Shown here one piece after another: positions 57,821 through 64,000 of a DNA stretch of 64,000 bases (position 1 is its first letter; the number at the start of each line of letters is the position of its first letter). The notes beneath the pieces are model-generated. The model searched no databases and was not told the DNA's origin. It saw only the letters and a program-made list of their open reading frames with translations. Both the position numbers and the translations under genes were made by a program. Source of the stretch: Pirellulales bacterium (GTDB lineage: Bacteria; Planctomycetota; Planctomycetia; Pirellulales; JAICIG01); assembly GCA_025927475.1 (NCBI GenBank), contig JAICLL010000003.1, positions 62,001 through 126,000 of the forward strand, read 5' to 3'.

Positions 57821-58163
57821 CCGGCTTCCATTCGACTTGCCGCTGGATTCGCGCACCCAGTCGGGCTTCGACATTCCACTCGATCGGCTCATAGCCGCGG
57901 CGCAACAACACGACCCGGTGGCTTCCCACCCTGAGCCGAATATAAGCGGGGTTCTTCCGCGGCGGCGTGATGGTGCGGCCGTCGATCTTCAAAGCGCTGG
58001 CCCCGCGCTGGTCAAGCGGCCAATCGAGCACCAGCGCCGCGGGCCGCAGGAACCAATACAGCGCCGCGACCACCGGCGTCGCCGCCGCCAGTCCCACCGC
58101 AACGCCCACCAGCCAGGTGCGGCGATCGTAGCGTGGCAGGATTTGGGCCGTGAAAGTGCCCAT
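57804..58163 (-). CDS. PEGA-like membrane protein
   Basis: The 119-residue protein has one membrane segment (LVGVAVGLAAATPVVAALYW) and a PEGA-like beta domain (LDWPLDQRGASALKIDGRTI, YIRLRVGSHRVVLLRRGYEP, IEWNVEARLGARIQRQVEWK). PEGA domains are found in surface and peptidoglycan-linked proteins. The ATG at 58163 was preferred to TTG 58175. Its 3' end overlaps the convergent adaptor gene by 17 bases. Confidence 0.72.
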   Translation of the reverse strand: MGTFTAQILPRYDRRTWLVGVAVGLAAATPVVAALYWFLRPAALVLDWPLDQRGASALKIDGRTITPPRKNPAYIRLRVGSHRVVLLRRGYEPIEWNVEARLGARIQRQVEWKPVTVSR

Positions 58164-58200
58164 CAGTGAGACCAAGTGTCTGACTCAGAACGTCTGCCGC

Positions 58201-58483
58201 TTACTCGGGCGTCGTCATGCGGGAGGCGGCTCGCAACAGCGAGGCGCCCACTCTTTTGGGAATCTCGATCTGCACAAAGCGCCGCGCGGGGATACAAGTA
58301 GTCTTCGCCGCTCTCGTCAACGACTCGCAAGTCACCGCTTTCGAGTGCATCGTCGTCCGCGATGAGGCGGTAGATCTTATGCAGCTCCAGCGACGCGGGA
58401 TAGCCGGAATTATCAACACATACCGCGAATTCAGGATCGCGTCGACGACGCGACTTCCCCGCCGCGCGGCGTTTAGTCGAGAT
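58201..58483 (-). pseudogene. Frameshifted small conserved protein
   Basis: One frame reads FAVCVDNSGYPASLELHKIY, RLIADDDALESGDLRVVDES and GEDYLYP; the sense continues in a second frame as RRFVQIEIPKRVGASLLR to a stop at 58201. The switch is at a run of four G on the plus strand (58288-58291, four C in the gene); with three bases the product would read YLYPARRFVQIE. The form is that of a small protein remembered from many planctomycetes. No good start codon is present; ISTKRR stands where MSTKRR would be expected. Confidence 0.5.
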
Positions 58484-58498
58484 ACCGTTTGCGTTTGT

Positions 58499-58637
58499 TT
58501 CTTTTTTGCCGATGCCGTGCGCTTCATACCAATGGAGTTCAGCCTTTCGAATTATGCGATTCGGCAGCCGGACGAACGCAATGCCTCTCGAAATCCATTC
58601 GACATCATTCCACTGGCATTGCCTGAATGGATACTGT
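58499..58637 (-). pseudogene. C-terminal remnant of another small conserved protein
   Basis: The frame after a stop at 58638-58640 reads QWNDVEWISRGIAFVRLPNR and IIRKAELHWYEAHGIGKKE without a start codon. It then runs without a stop into the next remnant in the same frame. The HWYEAHGIG ending is remembered as the C-terminal end of a planctomycete family. Both remnants probably derive from neighbouring genes. Confidence 0.4.
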
Positions 58638-58738
58638 CATTTTCCGCGATTCGCACCGTAGGGTCCATGCCAAGACACGATGTCTTTGGGTCTCATACAG
58701 GACGCGCGACCGAAATCGACGGAGGGCCTCATCCGCGA

Positions 58739-60193
58739 TCACCGTGCACGCCGTCGTTTTCGCGCCGCCTTGGCGGCTGGAGGATTACGGGGAAGTTCAT
58801 CCTGGTTGACCTTGGGCAGCCACTGGGCCAGCTCCGCTTTGACCGAGGAATGCGATGCCTCACCGGCGACGTTGGTCCACTCATACTCGTCGGCTTCGTG
58901 GTCGTAAAGCTCTTCGCCGCCGTCGGCATAGCGGATGTAACGCCAACGCTCGCTTCGCAGACTGTGATTGCCGCGGTGAAACGTGGTCAGGGCGGGGCGG
59001 TCCCAGGCGGCTTGAGGGTTGGACAGCAGCGGGCGAAGGCTTACTCCTTCCACGTGCCCAGGCGCCGCGACGCCGGCCAGGTCGCAGAGCGTGGGATAGA
59101 TCGACATGAAATCGACGGGCCGCCGGCACACACCGCCCGGCGTGGTCACTCGCGGCGCCACCCAGATCATCGGCGCGCGAGCCGATTCTTCCCACAGCGC
59201 GAACTTGCGCCAGTGGTGCTTTTCGCCCAAATGCCAACCGTGATCTCCCCAGAGCACGACGATGGTGTTGTCGCGATGCGGCGACTTGTCGAGGCCGTCG
59301 AGCAGCCGCCCCACCATCGCGTCGCAGAAGGCGATGGTCGCCAGGTATGCCCGCACGGCTTCTTTCCACCGCCCCGAGGCCATCATTTTCGCATGATCGC
59401 CCTGGGGCTTGGCCATGCTCACTCCCGCAGCGGGGATGTCGTCAAGATCGTCCTCGCGATAGGGCGGCAAGTCGATCGACTCGAGGGGGAACTGGTCGAA
59501 GTATTTCTTGGGCACGCTGAACGGCATATGCGGCTTGACCAGGCCGATGGCCAAAAAGAACGGCTTGCCGGGCGGCGCCTTGAGCTTCTCCAGGCCATAG
59601 CTGACCACCTTATAGTCGGGCATGTCTTCATCGTCGTTGGCCAGCGGATAGAACTTGATGCCGCCCACGCCCTCGTCGGCCGCCGAGGGATCTCGTCGCA
59701 GGCCGCCCCCGCCCGGCGTGAAGTAGTCGGTCCATTCGCCCGGGCGGTGCGCGCTGGCGTGATAGATCTTGCCGGCGCCGAACACGTCGTAGCCGGCCTC
59801 TAAAAATTGGGTGGTTAGCGTCAGCTCTTTGCCGATCACGGGCTTCCAGTCCTGGCCGTTGTCATACACGCCGCTGGTGCTCGGTCGCAGGCCCGACATC
59901 AAAGCGGCCCGTGAAGGATTGCAAACCGGCGCCGCGCAATTGGCGCGTGTGAAGGCGACTCCCCGGGCGGCCAGCCGGTCGATGTTGGGGGTGCGGGTTT
60001 GGGGATTGCGCTTCAGGTGGCCGACCCAGTGGTTCAAGTCGTCGATGGCAATGAAGAGCACGTTCGGCTTTGGCGGCGGGTCGTCCGTTGCGGCCAACAA
60101 CGGCCGCAACGACGAGATGGTCACCAGCGCGATCGCCGTCAGACAAGCGCGTGTGATCACGCACTTCGGCAGCGAGATGGCGGAGTAATTCAT
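58739..60193 (-). CDS. Type I sulfatase, iduronate-2-sulfatase-like
   Basis: The 484-residue protein has a signal peptide (ACLTAIALVTISSLRPLLAA) and the sulfatase start PNVLFIAIDDLNHWVGHLKR. The formylglycine motif C-x-P-S-R is in PVCNPSRAALMSGLRPSTSG. Metal and substrate residues are in FGAGKIYHASAH, FFLAIGLVKPHMPFSVPKKY, TIVVLWGDHGWHLGEKHHWR and KFALWEESARAPMIWVAP. The layout fits S1_7-type iduronate-2-sulfatases, which are numerous in planctomycetes and desulfate polysaccharides. GGGAGA seven bases before ATG 60193. The tail is very basic (KAARKRRRAR). Confidence 0.93.
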   Translation of the reverse strand: MNYSAISLPKCVITRACLTAIALVTISSLRPLLAATDDPPPKPNVLFIAIDDLNHWVGHLKRNPQTRTPNIDRLAARGVAFTRANCAAPVCNPSRAALMSGLRPSTSGVYDNGQDWKPVIGKELTLTTQFLEAGYDVFGAGKIYHASAHRPGEWTDYFTPGGGGLRRDPSAADEGVGGIKFYPLANDDEDMPDYKVVSYGLEKLKAPPGKPFFLAIGLVKPHMPFSVPKKYFDQFPLESIDLPPYREDDLDDIPAAGVSMAKPQGDHAKMMASGRWKEAVRAYLATIAFCDAMVGRLLDGLDKSPHRDNTIVVLWGDHGWHLGEKHHWRKFALWEESARAPMIWVAPRVTTPGGVCRRPVDFMSIYPTLCDLAGVAAPGHVEGVSLRPLLSNPQAAWDRPALTTFHRGNHSLRSERWRYIRYADGGEELYDHEADEYEWTNVAGEASHSSVKAELAQWLPKVNQDELPRNPPAAKAARKRRRAR

Positions 60194-60301
60194 CGCTGGA
60201 TCTCCCGTGAATGTTGTTTCCAGGATCTGCGAACTTAGCTTAAGCGGCGGCAGAACGGTAAGCAACGGTGGGAGGCCATGCAGAAACCCCTCTTTCGCAC
60301 A

Positions 60302-60340
60302 TGCCGGGGCATCGCCCAGGTTCCGCCCCCAGCCACCGGG
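60302..60340 (+). repeat. Dispersed element, family B, copy 5
   Basis: tgccggggcatcgcccaggt followed by tccgcccccagccaccggg. Confidence 0.65.
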
Positions 60341-60387
60341 GCCAAATCGAAAATCCAAAATCGAGAATCCAAAATGGTCCAGCGGCG

Positions 60388-60416
60388 TTGCCGGGCGGCA
60401 TTGCGTTTGCTATACT
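60388..60416 (+). promoter_or_regulatory. Probable rpsA promoter
   Basis: TTGCCG (60388-60393), a 17-base spacer and TATACT (60411-60416), with TG one base before the -10 box. The 5' untranslated region would be about 145 bases. Confidence 0.6.
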
Positions 60417-60567
60417 GCCCGATTCTTCATGGGCCGACGGTTGTCTCTCGCGCGGGAGGCCGGCTCGACGAAGGTGGTTCTCTCTGCACACACATCGAAT
60501 AAACCGCGGCGCGTATGGGGGCTTTGGTCGGTCTGACGCCTGCCGCCGGTTGCAACAACGGCACTTC

Positions 60568-62361
60568 ATGGTTAATCGCAATCTGATCCGAGGCCTCGAT
60601 CTTAACGAACAAGACTGGGAACAAGAACTCAACGCGGCGCTCGACGGCGCCGATCCCGCTCAGATCGAATGGGGCGGCGAGGGCATCGGCCTTAACGAAA
60701 TTGTCGAAGGCAAGATACTCCGCATCGAAGGCGACCACGTGCTGGTCGACGTCGGCTACAAGAGCGAGGGAATGATCCCGCTCAACGAGTGGGACGAAGA
60801 AGAAGAACGCCCGCTGCCCGGACAGATGGTGAAGGTCCTCATCGAGGACATCGAAGACATTCAGGCTGGCATGGACGACGCCAGCATGGTGGCCCTGAGC
60901 AAGCGCAAGGCCGAAAAGATCGAAGCCTGGCGCGACGTCATCTCGAAGGTGCACGAGGGCGACGTGGTGACCGGCGTGGCCACCCGAAAAATCAAAGGCG
61001 GGCTGCTGGTCGATATCGGCGTGAATGTCTTTTTGCCGGCCAGCCAGGTCGATATTCGCCGCCCGCCCGACATTGGCGACTACATCGGCCGCACCATCCA
61101 GTGCATGGTGCTGAAGATCGACGAGGCGCGGCGCAATATCGTGGTCAGCCGCCGGGCGTTGATCGAAAGCGAGCGCGCCGAGAAACGCGAAAAGCTGCTC
61201 CGCGAACTGGAAGTTGGCCAGCTTCGCAAAGGCGTGGTCAAAAATATTGCCGAGTTTGGGGCGTTTGTCGACCTGGGCGGCATCGATGGCCTGTTGCACA
61301 TCACCGACATGGCCTGGCACCGCGTCGGGCATCCCTCGGAGGTCGTGGCGATCGATGAGGAAATCGAAGTCAAGATCCTGCACATCGACCGCGAGAAAGA
61401 AAAAATCGCCCTCGGCCTCAAGCAAAAATCGGCCAGCCCCTGGGACGACGTCGAAAGCAAGTATCCCGTCGGCAGCCGCATCAAGGGCACCGTGGTCAAC
61501 GTGATGAGCTACGGCGCCTTCGTCAAGCTCGAAGAGGGCATCGAGGGTCTGGTGCACATCAGCGAGATGTCGTGGACCAAGCGCATCAGCCATCCGAACG
61601 AATTGGTACACAGCGACGACGAAATCGAAGTGGTCGTGCTGGGCATCAACAAAGAGAAACAAGAAATTTCGCTGGGCATGAAGCAGACCCAGGACAACCC
61701 CTGGGACAAGGTGGCCGAGCGCTATCCCACCGGCACCCACGTGACCGGCGTGGTCCGCAACCTGACCAATTACGGCGCCTTCATCGAAATCGAAGAGGGC
61801 ATCGACGGTCTGCTGCACGTGAGCGACATGAGCTGGACCCGCAAAATCAGCCATCCCAGCGAGATGGTCGAAAAGGGCCAGAAGATCGAGTGCAGCGTGA
61901 TTTCGGTCGATCAGCAGCGGCGCCGCATCGCCCTGGGCTTGAAGCAAATGAACGAAGACCCCTGGGCCACCGACATTCCCAGCAAATATCAGCCCGGCCA
62001 GGTGGTGATCGGCGAAGTGACCAAGCTCACGAATTTCGGCGTGTTCGTGGGGCTGGAAAACGGGCTGGAAGGACTGCTGCATATTTCGGAACTGGCCGAT
62101 CACAAGGTCGACAACCCGGAAGACGTGGTCAAAGTGGGCGATAAGATCGAGGTCAAGGTGTTGCGGGTCGATCAGGACGAGCGCAAGATCGGCCTCAGCC
62201 GCAAGCGGGTGGAGTGGAGCGAGGACGATCTCGGCGAAGAAGAAGGCGGCGCCACGGTGGCCAGTGGATCGCCAGGCCAAAACGTTTCTACCGGCGAACT
62301 CCGCGGCGGCACGGGCAGTGCCAAGGGACCGCTCTTCAAGGCCCCCGGGGCGGAAGAATAG
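60568..62361 (+). CDS. rpsA: 30S ribosomal protein S1
   Basis: The 597-residue protein has six S1/OB domains in order: IVEGKILRIEGDHVLVDVGY, GDVVTGVATRKIKGGLLVDI, LRKGVVKNIAEFGAFVDLGG, IKGTVVNVMSYGAFVKLEEG, VTGVVRNLTNYGAFIEIEEG and VIGEVTKLTNFGVFVGLENG. Domains three to five have the full G-FV--HISEMSW pattern. It binds mRNA on the 30S subunit. The C-terminus is an acidic then Gly/Ser-rich tail. The ATG at 60568 fits the usual start (VNRNLIRGLDLNEQDWEQEL). It is followed by the sigma factor gene on the same strand. Confidence 0.96.
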   Translation: MVNRNLIRGLDLNEQDWEQELNAALDGADPAQIEWGGEGIGLNEIVEGKILRIEGDHVLVDVGYKSEGMIPLNEWDEEEERPLPGQMVKVLIEDIEDIQAGMDDASMVALSKRKAEKIEAWRDVISKVHEGDVVTGVATRKIKGGLLVDIGVNVFLPASQVDIRRPPDIGDYIGRTIQCMVLKIDEARRNIVVSRRALIESERAEKREKLLRELEVGQLRKGVVKNIAEFGAFVDLGGIDGLLHITDMAWHRVGHPSEVVAIDEEIEVKILHIDREKEKIALGLKQKSASPWDDVESKYPVGSRIKGTVVNVMSYGAFVKLEEGIEGLVHISEMSWTKRISHPNELVHSDDEIEVVVLGINKEKQEISLGMKQTQDNPWDKVAERYPTGTHVTGVVRNLTNYGAFIEIEEGIDGLLHVSDMSWTRKISHPSEMVEKGQKIECSVISVDQQRRRIALGLKQMNEDPWATDIPSKYQPGQVVIGEVTKLTNFGVFVGLENGLEGLLHISELADHKVDNPEDVVKVGDKIEVKVLRVDQDERKIGLSRKRVEWSEDDLGEEEGGATVASGSPGQNVSTGELRGGTGSAKGPLFKAPGAEE

Positions 62362-62595
62362 GCACGTCTGTAGCGGATGTGCAGCCTGCGCCCTAAGCCG
62401 CTTACGCCCTTCACTTTCGACCCGCCTTTCCGCTACCGGCCGAAGCCCGGCTACATTCGGCCCAGCTTGTCGCCCGGTGGCGGCATTGCAGAAGCGCGGC
62501 GCGGGCCGTCGATAGTCTGGTAGTTCGCTACCGAAGTTCGGCGCGCCCCCGTTTCGTGCCACAGTTTTCCCCCCACGGTCCTCCCTCGAGCCCCC

Positions 62596-63441
62596 ATGAC
62601 GAAGACACGACGCCGGACTAACGCCGCGGTGCAATCGCCGCTGGAAACCTATCTGCGAGAGATCAACGAAACCTCGTTGCTCTCGGCCCGCGACGAGCAA
62701 GACCTGGCGGTGGCCATCGGCCAGGGAGATCTGCAAGCGCGCGACCGCATGGTCCGGGCAAACCTTCGCCTGGTGGTGAACATCGCTCGCGGCTACACCG
62801 GCAAAGGCCTGGGCCTGCAAGACCTGATTGAAGAGGGTAATCTCGGCCTGCTGCGGGCCGTCGAGGGTTTTGATCCGGCGATGGGCACGCGCTTCAGCAC
62901 CTACGCCAGCTATTGGATCAAGCAGTCGATCAAGCGAGCCTTGATCAACACCGCCAAGACCATCCGCATTCCGGCCTACATGGTCGAGCTGCTCAGCAAA
63001 TGGCGGCGGGCCACGGTCCGCCTGACCGAAGAACTGGGCCGCACGCCCACGCCCGAGGAAGTGGCCCGCGTGCTCGGGCTGCCGCGCAAAAAGCTGCCGA
63101 TCATCAAAAAGGCAATCCGCATCTACAACTCGACCCCGCAAACCGATCAGGCCGAGGCCGGCTGGTCGCTGGGCGAGATGGTGATGGACGAGCGCACCAA
63201 GAGCCCCGAAGACGAAATGGTCGAGGGCGACGACCTGACCCACGTCATGAAGCTCTTGGAGACGATGGACCAGCGCGAGGCCACCATCTTGCGGATGCGT
63301 TTCGGACTGGACGACAACGAGCCGCGCACGCTGAAGGAGATTGGCGAGGAGCTGGGCCTGACCCGCGAGCGCGTGCGGCAGATCGAGACCGAGGCGCTGG
63401 GCAAGCTGGCCGCGGGCCTGGAGGGGGGAAGTGACGGATGA
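62596..63441 (+). CDS. Short RpoD/SigA-like sigma factor
   Basis: The 281-residue protein has region 1.2 (SPLETYLREINETSLLSARD), region 2 (LIEEGNLGLLRAVEGFDPAM; RFSTYASYWIKQSIKRALIN), region 3 (RIPAYMVELLSKWRRATVRL; ELGRTPTPEEVARVLGLPRK) and region 4 (TLKEIGEELGLTRERVRQIE). Region 1.1 is absent, so it is the group 2 type or the short primary form. Region 2.4 and 4.2 residues look like those that read TATAAT/TTGACA boxes, matching the promoters seen in the window. It lies 234 bases after rpsA. Confidence 0.94.
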   Translation: MTKTRRRTNAAVQSPLETYLREINETSLLSARDEQDLAVAIGQGDLQARDRMVRANLRLVVNIARGYTGKGLGLQDLIEEGNLGLLRAVEGFDPAMGTRFSTYASYWIKQSIKRALINTAKTIRIPAYMVELLSKWRRATVRLTEELGRTPTPEEVARVLGLPRKKLPIIKKAIRIYNSTPQTDQAEAGWSLGEMVMDERTKSPEDEMVEGDDLTHVMKLLETMDQREATILRMRFGLDDNEPRTLKEIGEELGLTRERVRQIETEALGKLAAGLEGGSDG

Positions 63442-63442
63442 G

Positions 63443-63516
63443 TGAAAAGTCAAAAGAGAAAAGTGAAAAGGAACGCCTGTCCTCGTCACTTTCCACTTTC
63501 TACTTTCCACTTTCCT
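63443..63516. repeat. Inverted repeat of gtgaaaag/ctttccac words after the sigma gene
   Basis: The left arm is purine-rich (gtgaaaagtcaaaagagaaa) and the right arm pyrimidine-rich (actttccactttctactttc). They can pair with several mismatches and might stop transcription. Confidence 0.55.
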
Positions 63517-63517
63517 C

Positions 63518-64000
63518 CATCACCCCGAAGGCGTGCTTAGCCCGATACGGGCGTGATGCATTAGGCCAGGGGGGGTCCCGCGAACCTGGCGGTTGATGGT
63601 CGCAACAGCGGGCGTGCGCCCCAACGGGCGTGCCGATTGGCCGAGATTCGACGAGCCAAACGCGCGGCGGAAGCCGCCTCGGTAGCTCCGACACTCCGTG
63701 GCGGAGGTTGCCTGTCGCCCGTGGCGACCGCCTGTCCGGTCACGGAGCGCTGCGACAACGTTGGCCCCGGCCGCAGACAGGCGCGTTCATCTCGGCGATC
63801 GCTCCCGTCACGCCGCGCGGTGTGCGCGTAGCCCGGGACGGGCGTGACTCGATAGCCCAGGGTGCAGCGCAGCGGAACCCTGGGATACCGATCGCGAAAA
63901 AACCAGTCGTCAGCCCCAACGGGGCGCGATTCGACGTAGTCGCTTGGCACCGGCGGCCATGCCACGCCTCGATCTTGCGCGATCCGGACGACTTTGGGCG
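63518..64000. other. Repeat-rich end of the window without a recognised gene
   Basis: It contains related palindromic parts: ccccaacgggcgtg and ccccaacggggcgcg; tagcccgatacgggcgtga and tagcccgggacgggcgtga; gcccagggtgcagcgcag with ggaaccctggg. A 134-codon open frame on the minus strand is made of these repeats and is not taken as a gene. Confidence 0.55.

Larger units (their letters stand above)
60194..60567. other. Gap of 374 bases between sulfatase and rpsA
   Basis: It holds family B copy 5 (60302-60340), a run of aatcgaaaatccaaaat-type words (60345-60376) and the rpsA promoter at 60388-60416. No gene was recognised. Confidence 0.6.

Noticed and set aside
58217..59803. A plus-strand open frame of 528 codons
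   Set aside because: It is antisense to the sulfatase and the two gene remnants; the minus strand carries the recognisable motifs.
60427..63510. A minus-strand open frame of 1027 codons
   Set aside because: It is antisense to rpsA and the sigma factor gene, which are unmistakable. It has no family signature and is an effect of high-GC codon use.
63561..63965. A minus-strand open frame of 134 codons at the window end
   Set aside because: It is built from intergenic palindromic repeats and has no ribosome site.

Overview
The window looks like a chromosome segment of a high-GC planctomycete, probably of the Pirellulales. This is inferred from content only: Fae and MtdB of tetrahydromethanopterin C1 metabolism, an SHD1-domain protein, a type I sulfatase, five Uma2-family nucleases, several proteins with signal peptides and low-complexity tails, and many short dispersed palindromic repeats between genes. 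No rRNA, CRISPR array, prophage or intact transposase was seen. One tRNA-Leu(UAG) is present.

Layout. 1-5.1 kb: end of a heparinase-like protein, a GT2 glycosyltransferase, a DedA/YqaA-type membrane protein, a hexapeptide acetyltransferase and a methyltransferase. 5.1-12.6 kb: tRNA-Leu, a decayed gene, an alpha-helical hypothetical protein, a C45-type hydrolase, a TolC-like lipoprotein and glycyl-tRNA synthetase. 12.7-15.6 kb: three tandem Uma2 genes of identical length and a sugar-phosphate-isomerase-like protein. 15.6-22.7 kb: a nitric-oxide block (ApbE, a fused NnrS protein, quinol NO reductase NorZ, a mono-haem c protein). 22.7-27.4 kb: a fourth Uma2, an orphan antitoxin with a broken PIN toxin, an acyl-carrier-like membrane protein, an SHD1 protein, a cupin and a small zinc-ribbon-like protein. 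27.6-35.6 kb: a 1490-residue AsmA-like protein facing an HTTM-type membrane pair, a Cys/Gly/His-rich secreted protein and a lipoprotein, two of these followed by clear terminators. 35.7-43.6 kb: acyl-CoA dehydrogenase, histone-deacetylase-like enzyme, a fifth Uma2, two divergent phosphohexomutases and an LRR protein with a probable frameshift. 43.5-45.7 kb: a compact minus-strand operon fae-mtdB-orf76-nucleotidyltransferase. 46-58 kb: CAP protein, YggS, hypothetical proteins, GDSL esterase, phosphofructokinase, a duplicated TolC-like protein, a DUF433/PIN-like toxin-antitoxin pair, an HlyD-type adaptor and a PEGA-like protein. 58-64 kb: two fused gene remnants, a sulfatase, rpsA, a short primary-type sigma factor and a repeat-rich tail.

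How the genes work together. The NO block plausibly carries NO reduction to N2O with the quinol pool as donor, plus an NnrS-type membrane protein with Ric-like and DUF1858 domains. The Fae/MtdB pair condenses formaldehyde with tetrahydromethanopterin and oxidises the product; two small genes of unknown role are translationally linked to it. TolC-like, HlyD-like, AsmA-like and DedA-like proteins point to envelope transport and maintenance. Three or four loci show gene decay (DMP19-like, PIN toxin, a small conserved protein, the LRR gene).

All family assignments come from reading translated sequence and remembered motifs; no database search was run.
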